A stretch of 64,000 nt of DNA from contig NZ_JAUSAR010000082.1 of NCBI RefSeq assembly GCF_030652515.1, forward strand, positions 33,597 through 97,596, read 5' to 3'. Below are positions 1 through 8,945 of the stretch, one piece after another; within the stretch, counting starts at the first letter, position 1, and the number at the start of each line of letters is the position of its first letter. A program made the translations under genes and the position numbers. The notes beneath the pieces were generated by a model. The model was given only the letters and a program-made list of their open reading frames with translations. It was not told the DNA's origin and did not search any database. Source of the DNA: Aquabacterium sp. (GTDB lineage Bacteria > Pseudomonadota > Gammaproteobacteria > Burkholderiales > Burkholderiaceae_C).

Positions 1-1935
1 TTCCTCCATCAACGCAGCACCAACGCCCATGGTCATCGCACCGATCACCTGGCTGCGCGCACTTTTGGGGTTCAGTATCCTGCCTGCGGCGCAAACGGCC
101 AGCATGCGCCGCACCCGGATCTCGCCAGTGACGGCATCAACGCCCACCTCCACGAAGTGCGCGCCAAAGGTCGATTGCTGGTACTTCTTGTCGAGGTCAC
201 CAAACTCAATGGCGTCTTCGACCACCAGTTCCGCCTCCCCCGCTGCCTGCGCCAGCGGGATCGCGCGGTCGCCGCTCTTGACCATGCCATCAGAAAACGC
301 CACATCGGGCGACGTGATGCCGAGCTTGTTCGCCACGGCTTCGCGCAGCTTCATGCAAGCCGCATAGACGCCGGAGGTCGAGCTGTTGGCGCCCCACTGG
401 CCACCAGAGCCGGCCGATACAGGGTCCGCCGAATCACCCAGTCGCACGGCCACCCTGTTCAATGGCACACCCATCACTTCAGCAGCGGTTTGGGCGATGA
501 CGGTGTAGGAGCCGGTGCCGATGTCCGTCATGTCGGTTTCCACCGTGATCAGGCCCTGCTTGTTCAGGCGAACGCGGGCACCCGATTTCATCACCATGTT
601 GTTGCGGAAGGCCGCTGCCACGCCCATGCCCACGAGCCACCGACCATCTCGGACCTGGCCCGGTTGGGCCTTGCGCTGGGCCCAGCCGAAACGCTCCGCG
701 CCTGTGCGCAGACACTCGACCAGGCGACGTTGCGAGAACGGGCGGCCAGGCTTTTCAGGATCGACCTGCGTGTCGTTCAGCACGCGAAACTCGATGGGGT
801 CAAGGCCCAGCATTTCCGCCATCTCGTCCATCGCGATTTCTAGCGCCATCATGCCGGGCGCTTCGCCAGGAGCGCGCATGGCATTGCCCTCGGGCAGGTC
901 GAGCACGGCCAGGCGGGTCGTCGTCAGGCGATTTGCGCCCGCGTACAGCAGACGGGTCTGGTTGACGGCAGTTTCGGCTTGGCCATTGGGCAAGTCGCCA
1001 GACCAACTCTCGTGGGCCATGGCGGTGATCTTGCCATCGCGCGTGGCACCGATGCGGATGCGCTGGATGGTGGCTGGACGGTGCGTGGTGTTGTTGGCCA
1101 TCAAGGGCCTCTGCAGCGCCACCTTGACAGGCCGCTGCGCTGCCCGCGCACCCAAGGCGGCCAGAAGTGCATCGGCCCGCACGAACAGCTTGCCGCCAAA
1201 GCCGCCACCAATGAAGGGTGAGACCAGGCGGACGTTGGCCTTGGGCACGCCCAAGGTCTTGGCCAAGTCGCCCACGCTCCAGGCGATCATCTGGTTGGAT
1301 GTCCAGACCGTGAGCTTGTCGCCTTTCCAGGCTGCGGTCGAAGCGTGCGGCTCCATCATGGCGTGGGACTGATCTGGCGTGGTGTAGGTTGCGTCGAACT
1401 GCACCGGCGCCCCCGCATGAGCGCCGACAAAGTCACCGACCTTGGATTCCGGCGGACCGGCAGAGGGCGTCGGCTTGGGTGGCCGTGCCGCCTCTTTTTC
1501 CTTGGCAAGGTCAAACTTGCCCGGCAAGCGCACGTAGTCGATCCGGATCAGTTGCGCTGCGGCGCGCGCCTGCTCAAAGGTGTCTGCCACCACCAGGGCC
1601 AACGCTTGGTGGTAGTGCTGGATTTCCGGTCCGCCCAGCAGCTTGGCGGTGTTGAAATCACCTTTGCCCAGCTTGCCAGCGTTGCGGGCGGTCACGATGG
1701 TGATCACGCCGGGTGCAGCACGGGCCGCGCTCAGGTCCATGGAAGCGATGCGTCCCTTTGCAATGCCAGCGCCCAGCACGCAGCCGTGAGCGGCCTGGGG
1801 CGCCACGTCGTGGCGCTCATAGGCGTAGGGCGCGCGTCCCGAGGTCTTCAGCGGTCCGTCGATGCGGTCCGTCGGCTTGCCGATGATTTTGAGTTGGTCG
1901 ATCGGATTGGTCGTGGCAGGCGTGTCGAATTTCAT
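1..1935 (-). CDS. paoC: PaoC-type aldehyde oxidoreductase, molybdenum-binding subunit (3' end cut by window)
   Basis: This is the large molybdenum-cofactor subunit of a xanthine oxidase-family periplasmic aldehyde oxidoreductase, which oxidises aromatic and other aldehydes to acids. The open frame runs from the ATG at 1935 to the window edge, giving 645 residues of a protein that is about 730 in E. coli PaoC. It is missing from the ORF track because no stop is reached. Visible family features include an N-terminal IDGPLKTSGRAPYA stretch, the cofactor-binding FIGGGFGGK loop near residue 250 and a GSAGSGGQWGANSS loop further on. The start lies 2 nt after the paoB stop, so the two are translationally linked. 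The C-terminal catalytic glutamate region, and any XdhC-like chaperone gene (paoD), would lie outside the window. Confidence 0.92.
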   Translation of the reverse strand, partial: MKFDTPATTNPIDQLKIIGKPTDRIDGPLKTSGRAPYAYERHDVAPQAAHGCVLGAGIAKGRIASMDLSAARAAPGVITIVTARNAGKLGKGDFNTAKLLGGPEIQHYHQALALVVADTFEQARAAAQLIRIDYVRLPGKFDLAKEKEAARPPKPTPSAGPPESKVGDFVGAHAGAPVQFDATYTTPDQSHAMMEPHASTAAWKGDKLTVWTSNQMIAWSVGDLAKTLGVPKANVRLVSPFIGGGFGGKLFVRADALLAALGARAAQRPVKVALQRPLMANNTTHRPATIQRIRIGATRDGKITAMAHESWSGDLPNGQAETAVNQTRLLYAGANRLTTTRLAVLDLPEGNAMRAPGEAPGMMALEIAMDEMAEMLGLDPIEFRVLNDTQVDPEKPGRPFSQRRLVECLRTGAERFGWAQRKAQPGQVRDGRWLVGMGVAAAFRNNMVMKSGARVRLNKQGLITVETDMTDIGTGSYTVIAQTAAEVMGVPLNRVAVRLGDSADPVSAGSGGQWGANSSTSGVYAACMKLREAVANKLGITSPDVAFSDGMVKSGDRAIPLAQAAGEAELVVEDAIEFGDLDKKYQQSTFGAHFVEVGVDAVTGEIRVRRMLAVCAAGRILNPKSARSQVIGAMTMGVGAALMEE

Positions 1936-1937
1936 GG

Positions 1938-2888
1938 TCAAGTCCTCGCTTGAAGCAAGGCGGCAGCGAGCGAGCGCTCCGCCAAGACCAGCTTGAATGC
2001 GTTGTCCTCGGTCGGCTGTGCCCCGGCCAGCAGTTGTGACATCACGGCCGGAGCACCTCGTGACATCGAGGTCTCTGCGGCTTCCACGCGCCATGGCTTG
2101 TGCGCCACGCCACCAAGCGCCACCCTGCCCGATCCATCGCGCTGCACGATCGCTGCCACGGACACCAGTGCAAACGCGTACGAGGCGCGATCACGCACTT
2201 TTCGATAAACGTGTGTGCCGCCCAGCGGCTTGGGCAACAAGACGGAAGTGATCAGTTCATCCCGCTCCAAAGTCGTTTCGATGTGAGGAGTGTCGCCCGG
2301 CAGGCGGTAGAAATCAGCGATGGGAATCACGCGCCTGGCACCGTCCGGCCGCACGGTCTCAATGGTCGCATCCAACACCCGCATGGCCACGGCCATGTCG
2401 CTTGGGTGGGTAGCAATGCAGGCCTTGCTGGCCCCGATCACCGCGTGCTGGCGCGTGACGCCACCGATGGCACTGCAGCCGCTGCCGGGCAATCGCTTGT
2501 TGCAGGGTTGGTCTGTGTCGTAGAAGTAAGCGCAACGCGTGCGCTGCAACAGGTTGCCCGCTGTGGTGGCCTTGTTGCGCAATTGGCCCGAGGCGCCGGA
2601 CAACAAGGCCCGAGACAGCACGGCGTGGTCGCGCCGCACACGCTGGTCGGCGGCCAAATCGGTGTTGCGCACCAGGGCGCCAATGCGCAAACCGCCCTCG
2701 GGCGTGGCTTCGATCTTGTCCAGGGCCAGGCCGTTGACGTCCACCAGGTGCGTCGGCACCTCGATTTGCAGCTTCATCAGGTCCAGCAAGTTGGTGCCCC
2801 CCGCGATGAACTTGGCACCGGGGTGCCTGGACACGGCCAAGGCGGCTTCGGCGGGAGATTTCACCTTCTCGTACGTGAACGGTTTCAT
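1938..2888 (-). CDS. paoB: PaoB-type aldehyde oxidoreductase, FAD-binding subunit
   Basis: This is the FAD-binding medium subunit (316 aa) of the PaoABC complex, carrying electrons between the 2Fe-2S subunit and the acceptor. The FAD_binding_5 fold is shown by [14 protein letters not shown] near residue 30 and by [13 protein letters not shown] near residue 110. The Cys cluster in [19 protein letters not shown], with a further Cys eight residues on, matches the extra 4Fe-4S binding insertion of E. coli PaoB. The CO_deh_flav_C region follows ([16 protein letters not shown]). Its ATG overlaps the paoA stop by 4 nt, and its stop is 2 nt before paoC. Length and sequence agree closely with E. coli YagS/PaoB from memory. 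Confidence 0.93.
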   Translation of the reverse strand: MKPFTYEKVKSPAEAALAVSRHPGAKFIAGGTNLLDLMKLQIEVPTHLVDVNGLALDKIEATPEGGLRIGALVRNTDLAADQRVRRDHAVLSRALLSGASGQLRNKATTAGNLLQRTRCAYFYDTDQPCNKRLPGSGCSAIGGVTRQHAVIGASKACIATHPSDMAVAMRVLDATIETVRPDGARRVIPIADFYRLPGDTPHIETTLERDELITSVLLPKPLGGTHVYRKVRDRASYAFALVSVAAIVQRDGSGRVALGGVAHKPWRVEAAETSMSRGAPAVMSQLLAGAQPTEDNAFKLVLAERSLAAALLQART

Positions 2889-3535
2889 GCCTGGCCTCCA
2901 GCGACTTCGGTGATCGCATCGACGATGTTGGAATAAGCCCCGCAGCGACAGAGGTTGCCGCTCATGCGTTCGCGCAGCTCTTCAGCCGACAGGAGTGGCC
3001 TGGCGTTGAGGTCGGCGCTCACGTGGCTGGGAATGCCGCGCTTGATTTCCTCCAGCACGGCCACCGCCGAGCAGATCTGCCCTGGTGTGCAGTAACCGCA
3101 TTGGTAGCCATCATGTTTGACGAAAGCGGCCTGCATGGGGTGCAATCGCCGAGGATTGCCCAGCCCTTCGATGGTGGTGACTTGGGCGCCGTCGTGCATG
3201 ACGGCCAGCGTCAGGCATGAGTTGATGCGCTGGCCATCCAGGATCACGGTGCAGGCGCCGCATTGCCCGTGGTCGCAGCCCTTTTTGGTGCCAGTCAGGT
3301 GCAGGTGTTCACGCAGCGCGTCGAGCAAGGTTGTTCGCGTGTCGAGCGCCAGAGCATGGGTTTGGTCATTGATGGTCAGCGACACTTTTGCCAACGGCGT
3401 CGGTAAATTCGACACGCGCGCTGACGCTTCGGCTGCGCCGGCCGGCGGTGCCGCCACCGCAGCGGCAGAAGCCGCGCCCACGATGAGCAGGTCACGGCGA
3501 GAGATCGTCGCGTCCAGGTCTGAAGGGTCGTCCAT
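2885..3535 (-). CDS. paoA: PaoA-type aldehyde oxidoreductase, 2Fe-2S subunit with Tat signal
   Basis: This is the small iron-sulfur subunit (216 aa) of the PaoABC aldehyde oxidoreductase. An N-terminal twin-arginine signal is visible as [23 protein letters not shown], so the assembled complex should be exported to the periplasm. The plant-type 2Fe-2S domain carries [11 protein letters not shown] near residue 90, and the second all-helical 2Fe-2S domain carries CGYCTPGQ and [12 protein letters not shown]. It is the first gene of the paoABC operon, transcribed leftwards. The region to 3666 separates it from the divergent acyltransferase gene and should hold both promoters, although I see no clear -35/-10 boxes. 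Confidence 0.93.
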   Translation of the reverse strand: MDDPSDLDATISRRDLLIVGAASAAAVAAPPAGAAEASARVSNLPTPLAKVSLTINDQTHALALDTRTTLLDALREHLHLTGTKKGCDHGQCGACTVILDGQRINSCLTLAVMHDGAQVTTIEGLGNPRRLHPMQAAFVKHDGYQCGYCTPGQICSAVAVLEEIKRGIPSHVSADLNARPLLSAEELRERMSGNLCRCGAYSNIVDAITEVAGGQA

Positions 3536-3669
3536 GTCGGCTCCTGTGACTCATGCCAGTGATAAACCGACAAAATGGCAATTGACGTGCCGCAGCTGGC
3601 CTCGTCATCGGCCAGATGGGCTCCATGCGAATGCCCTAGACTGCGCAAACGTCCACCCCACACCGAGTG

Positions 3670-4539
3670 ATGCCTGCCGCCTCATCGCCATTAATCGATA
3701 CGCTCACCGAGATCAACATCGTTGATTTGCTGGATTCGATCGGCCTGTTGCGTTTTCAGGGCACACCTTTGCGTCGGCTGTTCAGGCCTGCGGCACGCCG
3801 CTTTGCCCGCACGGCAAATGAATTTGACAACCGCGTGGGCGACCACGGCCTGGCGCAAGGCAGTGCTTGGCTGATGAGCCAGATGACGGCTGGCGTGTGC
3901 ACCACGGGCCTGGAGCACATCCCGGCTCAGGGCCCCGTGTTCATCCTGGCCAACCACCCGGGCATGACCGACACAGTGGCACTGTTTGCCAGCCTGGCAT
4001 CGCGCCCTGACTTGCGGGTGATTGCGCTGGATCGCCCCTTCCTGCGCGCCTTGCCCCATGTCGCTCGGCAATTGATCTTCCTGCCCGAGGAAGAATCCGG
4101 GCGCATGGCCGTGGTCCGCGCTGGCGCCAAACACCTGAAGGAAGGCGGCGCCCTGCTGACATTCCCGGCCGGAGAGATCGAGCCCGACCCCGCCACCTTC
4201 GGCACGCAGCGGGCAGTGGACTCATTGCGGAGCTGGTCCAGCAGCTATGCCTTGTTCGCCCGCATGGCGCCCCAAACACAGTTTGTACCGACGCTGGTGA
4301 GCCACGTCATCTCGCCCGCGGCCCAGCGGCATCCGCTCACCCTGTTGCGGCGCACGGCACGCCAGAAAGAAAAGCTGGCAACAGCGCTGCAGGTGGCTTT
4401 GCCACGCTACCGTGACCTGGTCGCGAGGGTGACCTTCGGCGCACCACTGAGCGCCGATCAAGGCGATGCAAAAGCGCTTGGCCACTGCGTCACAGCACAG
4501 ATGCGGCAACTCATCCTGGCCCATGGATCGGTGGCCTGA
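3670..4539 (+). CDS. PlsC-like acyltransferase (1-acyl-glycerol-3-phosphate acyltransferase fold)
   Basis: This is a probable membrane-associated acyltransferase that moves an acyl chain from acyl-CoA or acyl-ACP to a hydroxyl acceptor. The PlsC/LPLAT signature is present: NHPGMTD is the catalytic H-x4-D motif near residue 95, and FPAGEIEPDP near residue 165 matches the acceptor-binding motif III. There is no obvious transmembrane segment. I chose the ATG at 3670 over the GTG immediately before it at 3667. The stop abuts the ATG of the next gene with no gap, so it heads the six-gene operon that follows. The substrate cannot be told; in this context it could acylate the small-molecule product of the cluster rather than lysophosphatidate. 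Confidence 0.75.
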   Translation: MPAASSPLIDTLTEINIVDLLDSIGLLRFQGTPLRRLFRPAARRFARTANEFDNRVGDHGLAQGSAWLMSQMTAGVCTTGLEHIPAQGPVFILANHPGMTDTVALFASLASRPDLRVIALDRPFLRALPHVARQLIFLPEEESGRMAVVRAGAKHLKEGGALLTFPAGEIEPDPATFGTQRAVDSLRSWSSSYALFARMAPQTQFVPTLVSHVISPAAQRHPLTLLRRTARQKEKLATALQVALPRYRDLVARVTFGAPLSADQGDAKALGHCVTAQMRQLILAHGSVA

Positions 4540-5523
4540 ATGAGCGATACCCTTGCCCAGGCCTGTTGGCTGACCCAACCCGGCCACGCCGAGTTGCGCA
4601 CAGAAATCTTGCCGCAGCCGGGGCCCGATCAAGTGCTGGTCAAAGCCCTGCACAGCGGCATCAGCCGAGGCACGGAAACCCTGGTGTTTCGCGGCGAGGT
4701 GCCTGCCAGCGAGTTTGAGCGCATGCGCGCGCCGTTTCAGGCTGGCGACTTTCCAGCGCCAGTGAAGTATGGCTACAACAGCGTTGGCCTGGTCGAGCAA
4801 GGCCCCGCTCATCTGCTGGGGCAAACGGTGTTCTGCCTCTACCCGCATCAGACCCATTACGTGGTGCCCGCCACCGCCGTGCACCTGCTGCCCCCGGACG
4901 TGCCGCCAGCGCGGGCCGTGCTGGCCGCCAATGTGGAAACGGCCGTCAATGCCCTGTGGGATGCGGCACCGCGTGTGGGCGACCGCATCGCCGTGGTGGG
5001 TGGTGGTACCGTCGGCCTGCTGGTGGCCTGGCTGGCGGCGCGCTTGCCCGGCTGCCAGGTTCAATTGGTGGACACGCAAGAGGCCAGGCGTGCTGTCGCT
5101 GAGCGCCTTCATGTCGACTTCGCTTTGCCCGATGCTGCACGCGGCGAGGCCGACCTGGTGATCCATGCCAGCGGCCAATCCGAAGGCCTGGCCACGGCCC
5201 TGAACCTGGCCGCCTTCGAGGCCACCGTGCTGGAGCTGAGCTGGTATGGCGAACGCCCCGTGACCGTGCCGCTGGGCGGTGCCTTTCACGCGCGCAGGCT
5301 CATCCTCAAAAGCTCGCAAGTGGGCCAGGTGGCCACCGCGCAGCGCGCTCGGTGGAGCCACCGGCGGCGCTTCGAGCTGGCCTTGTCATTCCTGAATCAC
5401 CCAGCGCTGGACGCATTGATCACCGACGCCTCGCCGTTTGCCGCCTTGCCTGAAGTGCTCGCACGATTGGCAGCCTCCAGGCTTGACACCACCTTGTGTC
5501 ACCGCATCGACTATCCGCAGTGA
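4540..5523 (+). CDS. MDR-family (zinc-type alcohol dehydrogenase-like) oxidoreductase
   Basis: This is a medium-chain dehydrogenase/reductase of 327 aa. It has the N-terminal GroES-like domain ([14 protein letters not shown]) and a Rossmann domain with [16 protein letters not shown] near residue 150. The catalytic Cys that ligates zinc in true alcohol dehydrogenases is replaced (GISRGTE instead of a CGICGTD-like motif) and the structural Cys lobe is absent, so it probably acts without the usual zinc site. It starts directly after the acyltransferase stop and ends 8 nt before the RibD-like gene. From memory, this branch of MDR proteins is often found beside PTPS-fold and RibD-fold genes, which suggests a redox step on a pterin or pyrimidine intermediate. 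That role is inference. Confidence 0.75.
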   Translation: MSDTLAQACWLTQPGHAELRTEILPQPGPDQVLVKALHSGISRGTETLVFRGEVPASEFERMRAPFQAGDFPAPVKYGYNSVGLVEQGPAHLLGQTVFCLYPHQTHYVVPATAVHLLPPDVPPARAVLAANVETAVNALWDAAPRVGDRIAVVGGGTVGLLVAWLAARLPGCQVQLVDTQEARRAVAERLHVDFALPDAARGEADLVIHASGQSEGLATALNLAAFEATVLELSWYGERPVTVPLGGAFHARRLILKSSQVGQVATAQRARWSHRRRFELALSFLNHPALDALITDASPFAALPEVLARLAASRLDTTLCHRIDYPQ

Positions 5524-5531
5524 GGCGCCAG

Positions 5532-6317
5532 ATGAGCACCACGCCCCTCCCTCACGAAGACGAAGCCGAATGGCTGGACTTGCTGCGGGGACAAGACCCG
5601 TGCGCGATGGGTGGCGGCTCGCACATCCACACACTTTACGGCCCGCTCTTCGCCACGAAGCAGCAGCAGGGCACTTTCGTGGTCGGCCACCTGGCGCAGA
5701 GCCTGGACGGGCGCATCGCCACCACTTGCGGCGCCTCTCGCTGGCTCAGCGGCCAGGAAGACCTGATCCACACCCACCGCATGCGTGCCATCGCAGACGC
5801 TGTCATCGTGGGCGCCAACACGGTCCTTCACGACAACCCGCAACTCACGGTGCGGCTTTGCGCGGGCAACCATCCGGTGCGGGTGATCATTGATCCGGAG
5901 CATCGGCTCGATGGCAGCCAACGCGTCTTCATCGATGACGGCGTGCCCACCCTCCTCCTCGTCGCCGCAGACCGCGAAGGGGCTGAGCGCCAGTGGGGGC
6001 ATGCCGAAATCATCCCCCTGCCGCGCGGCCAGCACGGCCTCGACCCCTTCGCGATCCGCCGGACACTGGCGCTGCGCGGGCTGTCGTGGCTGTTCGTGGA
6101 AGGCGGCGGCATCACGGTATCCCGCTTCCTCGCTGCAGGTGCCCTCGACCGCCTGCAGATCACCGTCGCACCGGTCATCCTGGGCTCGGGCCGTCCCAGC
6201 GTGGTGCTGCCAGAGATCCACGATCTGGCACACAGCCTGCGACCGCTCACCCGCCGATTCCTGCTGGGTCAGGACACCATGATCGAGTGCGACTTCAATC
6301 CTGGCACCAACCACTGA
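5532..6317 (+). CDS. RibD C-terminal-type (dihydrofolate reductase-like) reductase
   Basis: This 261-residue protein belongs to the RibD reductase family, which reduces the ribosyl moiety of aminopyrimidines with NADPH in riboflavin synthesis and has been recruited in other pathways. The RibD_C signature is clear: VVGHLAQSLDGRIAT near residue 47, ADAVIVGANTVLHDNPQLTVR near residue 90, LFVEGGGITVSRFL near residue 190 and APVILGSGRP after it. There is no deaminase domain, so it is not a complete RibD. I took the ATG at 5532 instead of the longer frame from 5496 because that extension overlaps the upstream gene. It sits between an MDR dehydrogenase and a PTPS-fold protein in one operon. Confidence 0.8.
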   Translation: MSTTPLPHEDEAEWLDLLRGQDPCAMGGGSHIHTLYGPLFATKQQQGTFVVGHLAQSLDGRIATTCGASRWLSGQEDLIHTHRMRAIADAVIVGANTVLHDNPQLTVRLCAGNHPVRVIIDPEHRLDGSQRVFIDDGVPTLLLVAADREGAERQWGHAEIIPLPRGQHGLDPFAIRRTLALRGLSWLFVEGGGITVSRFLAAGALDRLQITVAPVILGSGRPSVVLPEIHDLAHSLRPLTRRFLLGQDTMIECDFNPGTNH

Positions 6318-6329
6318 GAACTCATCAAC

Positions 6330-6734
6330 ATGTACAGCCTTGCCGTCTCGGATCATTTCATGATCGCCCACAGTTTCCGTGGCGAAGTTTTTGGCCCGGC
6401 CCAGCAACTCCACGGCGCGACCTACAACGTCGAAATCGATTTTCGCCGCCCGACGCTCGACCAGCATGGCCTGGTGTGCGACATCGGCCTGGCCTTGCAG
6501 CTGCTGCGTGAAGTGCTGGCGGAGTTCAATTACAAGAACCTCGATGAACTGCCTCAATTCCAAGGCCGCAACACCACCACTGAACTGCTCGCCGGTGAGA
6601 TCTTTGCCCGTGTGAAAGCCCGTGTGGCCGAAGGTGACGTGGGGCCCGGCACGGCTGGCGAGCTGGCATCACTGCGGGTGGTCTTGCGTGAATCGCCTGT
6701 CGCCTGGGCCAGCTTCGAGGGTGCGCTTCGCTGA
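6330..6734 (+). CDS. Divergent PTPS/QueD-fold protein lacking catalytic residues
   Basis: This is a 134-residue protein of the 6-pyruvoyl-tetrahydropterin synthase / 6-carboxytetrahydropterin synthase (QueD) family. The fold signatures are AHSFRG near residue 13, QLHGATYNVE near 26, RNTTTELLA near 80 and a conserved Glu in LRESPVAW. Aligned by eye with E. coli QueD, the catalytic Cys position is Ala24 and the third zinc ligand (HGH) is Ala30. The catalytic Asp-His pair (LDHHYLND) reads FNYKNLDE, giving Asn67-Tyr68. Only His14 and His28 of the zinc site remain. It therefore probably binds a pterin-like ligand or catalyses a different reaction. The stop overlaps the next ATG (ATGA). Confidence 0.78.
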   Translation: MYSLAVSDHFMIAHSFRGEVFGPAQQLHGATYNVEIDFRRPTLDQHGLVCDIGLALQLLREVLAEFNYKNLDELPQFQGRNTTTELLAGEIFARVKARVAEGDVGPGTAGELASLRVVLRESPVAWASFEGALR

Positions 6735-7783
6735 TGGCATTGGCTTTTCTGGTGCCCGGGCAACTTGATCAGCTCACGGGCGGCTACCTTTATGACCGCC
6801 ACATCGTTGAAGGCCTGCGCGCGCGTGGCCAAGCGGTCACTGTCGTGGAGCTGCCCGGGCAGTATCCGCAAGCCGATGCGCCCACCCGCGCGTCCGCCGC
6901 CGCCGCGCTCGCCCAACTGCCAGACCAAAGCATGGTCATCATCGATGGCCTGGCGCTGCCCGGCCTTGCCGACTGCCTGCAAGCACAGGCCAGCCGCTTG
7001 CACCTGGTGGGCATGATCCACCATCCACTGTCCCTGGAAACAGGGTTGGATGCGGACAGTGCATGCCACTACGCACAGCTCGAAGCCGAACTGTGGCCAC
7101 ACCTGCAAGGCGCCATCTGCCCCAGCGAGAACACTGCCCGCGCGCTTCTGGCCGCAGGCCTGGCAGCGGATCGCGTGGCCGTGGTCAGCCCGGGAACACA
7201 CCGCCCAGCGAGCATCCACCGAGCCACGAGCCATGCCCCATTGCAACTGCTGGCCGTCGGCACCATCACGCCGCGCAAAGGCCACCTGCTGTTGGTCGAC
7301 GCCCTGGCCCATCTACCTGAGCTCGATTGGCGACTGAGCTGCATCGGCAGCTTGACGAGAGACCCCGCCGCCACGACCGCGCTGCAAGAACGCATCACAG
7401 CCCATGGCCTGGGTGACCGCATTGCCCTGCTTGGCGAACAAACCCCCGAGCAGCTGGCCCAGGCCTACCGGCAAGCCGACCTCTTCGCACTGCCTTCCTA
7501 CCATGAGGGCTACGGCATGGTCTTCGCCGAAGCGCTCGCCCACGGGCTGCCCATTCTGGCAACCACCGCCGTGGCCCTGACGGACACCATACCGGCTGAC
7601 GCTTTGCTGCTCGTGTCACCGGGCGATTTGCCAGCCCTGCGCGATGCACTTGAGCGGGCCCTGTGCGATGGCGACCTGCGTGCACGCCTGAGGGCCGCGG
7701 CACTGCGAGCTGCCAGCACGCTGCCCGACTGGGACCGCACTGTGCAGGACTGGATGGCGGCCCTGGAGAAGGTGACCCGATGA
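6734..7783 (+). CDS. Glycosyltransferase family 4 (GT-B fold)
   Basis: This is a 349-residue GT-B glycosyltransferase that probably transfers a sugar from a nucleotide-sugar donor to the cluster's product. The C-terminal glycosyl_transf_1 domain shows LLAVGTITPRKGHLLLVDAL near residue 170 and the retaining-GT E-x7-E motif in SYHEGYGMVFAEALAHG near residue 260. The N-terminal acceptor domain begins with LVPGQLDQLTGGYLYDR. There is no signal peptide or transmembrane helix, so it is cytoplasmic. It overlaps the PTPS-like gene by 1 nt and the methyltransferase by 4 nt. Together they suggest glycosylation and methylation of one small molecule, not envelope polysaccharide synthesis, because no other polysaccharide genes are present. 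Confidence 0.85.
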   Translation: MALAFLVPGQLDQLTGGYLYDRHIVEGLRARGQAVTVVELPGQYPQADAPTRASAAAALAQLPDQSMVIIDGLALPGLADCLQAQASRLHLVGMIHHPLSLETGLDADSACHYAQLEAELWPHLQGAICPSENTARALLAAGLAADRVAVVSPGTHRPASIHRATSHAPLQLLAVGTITPRKGHLLLVDALAHLPELDWRLSCIGSLTRDPAATTALQERITAHGLGDRIALLGEQTPEQLAQAYRQADLFALPSYHEGYGMVFAEALAHGLPILATTAVALTDTIPADALLLVSPGDLPALRDALERALCDGDLRARLRAAALRAASTLPDWDRTVQDWMAALEKVTR

Positions 7784-8664
7784 CCGGATTTTCAGCTGAC
7801 TGGTTGCGCCAGCGCGAACCCTTCGACCTGGCCGCGCGCAGTCAAACGCTCGCCCTCCAGTTTCGGGCCGCGCTGGTACAACGTGCTCCCGATGCGAACT
7901 TGCGCGTCATCGACCTGGCCTGCGGATCTGGCGCGAACTTCCGGGCGTTGGCCCCCCTTTTGCAAGCCGACCAGGAGTGGCTCATGCTCGACCACGATCC
8001 TTTGCTGCTGGCAGCCCAGCGAGCCGAGATTGCCCGGTGGGCGGCCCGGCAAGGGTGGGCATGTCAGGATCACGCTGGCACGCTCTCGATCCATGTCGGC
8101 CCGACCCGCTGGCTTGTTCGTGGCCAACAACTGGACTTGGCCCGCGACCTCGAAGCCCTTGATCTGGCTTCATGCGACGGCCTCGTCACCACCGCGTTTC
8201 TGGATCTGGTGTCCACCAGCTGGCTGGACAGGCTGAGCACGCTGCTGACGCGGACCCGCCGCCCCTTGCTGGCGACCTTGAGCGTGGACGGCCGACGCAC
8301 CTGGTCTCCAGACCGACCGACCGACCAGCTGGTCGCTGATGCCTTCTTGTCCCATCAGGGCAGTGACAAGGGCTTCGGACCATCACTGGGGATTGGGGCC
8401 GCCGACTATCTGGCCGACAGTCTTGCCATGGCGAGCTACCAAGTCAGCACCCAGGCCAGCGATTGGGCCATTGGCCCGGAGCACCGCGAGATGCTGGTAA
8501 CCATGGCGCAGGAAGCGGCAGCCGTGGCCATTGAAGCGAACCCGGCCAACGCACCCGCCGTGTCCGACTGGCTGGCCCAACGTTTGGCCAGTGCGCAGCA
8601 AGGCTTGCTGTCGTTGGAGGTTGGGCACCTGGATTTATTGGCCGTGCCACCGACCGAAAACTGA
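7780..8664 (+). CDS. Class I SAM-dependent methyltransferase
   Basis: This is a probable SAM-dependent methyltransferase of 294 aa. Motif I is visible as VIDLACGSGANFRAL near residue 45, followed by an acidic strand end (EWLMLDHD) that should contact the SAM ribose. I placed the start at the ATG at 7780, which forms an ATGA overlap with the glycosyltransferase stop; the track's longer frame from 7663 lies inside that gene. It is the last gene of the acyltransferase-MDR-RibD-PTPS-GT4-methyltransferase operon. The acceptor is unknown. A role in maturing a glycosylated pterin-like product is inference from the context. Confidence 0.78.
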   Translation: MTGFSADWLRQREPFDLAARSQTLALQFRAALVQRAPDANLRVIDLACGSGANFRALAPLLQADQEWLMLDHDPLLLAAQRAEIARWAARQGWACQDHAGTLSIHVGPTRWLVRGQQLDLARDLEALDLASCDGLVTTAFLDLVSTSWLDRLSTLLTRTRRPLLATLSVDGRRTWSPDRPTDQLVADAFLSHQGSDKGFGPSLGIGAADYLADSLAMASYQVSTQASDWAIGPEHREMLVTMAQEAAAVAIEANPANAPAVSDWLAQRLASAQQGLLSLEVGHLDLLAVPPTEN

Positions 8665-8689
8665 GCCCGATACTTGGAGGTCAGCGAAA

Positions 8690-8945
8690 TGTTCGAACCT
8701 TGCGAGGATCTGAGCCGCCATGCCCTGATGCTCTCTTTGAAGAGCGGCATCGCAACGGCAATGCGAGCGGGGCGGGAGGCCTCGGTGATGCCTTGTATGG
8801 AGAACCACTGCCAGCCTCAACCCAGGTCGCTTGGATGGGGCCGATCGAACGATGACGATCCACGCGTCAGGGATCGCGGACGCCAACTGCTGGCCCAGCG
8901 GTACCAAGCCATTCGGGTAGTTCATGTCGTCAGGCTTGCACCGTT
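8690..8945 (-). pseudogene. Remnant of a YpfH-like serine esterase
   Basis: On the minus strand this otherwise empty stretch encodes two pieces of a phospholipase/carboxylesterase-family esterase. One frame gives GLVPLGQQLASAIPDAWIV. A second frame gives HPSDLG, a TGA stop, then WQWFSIQGITEASRPARI and AMPLFKESIRAW. These match in order the early strands and the WFSxxGIT region of YpfH-like esterases. The gene therefore carries at least one frameshift and one in-frame stop, and it lacks the HG oxyanion segment and the GFSQGG nucleophile region. The left end runs up to the methyltransferase stop and the right end overlaps the 3' end of the dioxygenase gene. No product is expected. Confidence 0.6.

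Noticed and set aside
157-843. 228-aa plus-strand frame
   Set aside because: It is the opposite-strand shadow of paoC; high-GC codons keep many antisense frames open here and it shows no family signal.
1938-3535. Carbon monoxide dehydrogenase or xanthine dehydrogenase instead of PaoABC
   Set aside because: The Tat signal on the small subunit, the extra Cys cluster in the FAD subunit and the A-B-C gene order match PaoABC; CoxSML and Xdh subunits lack these.
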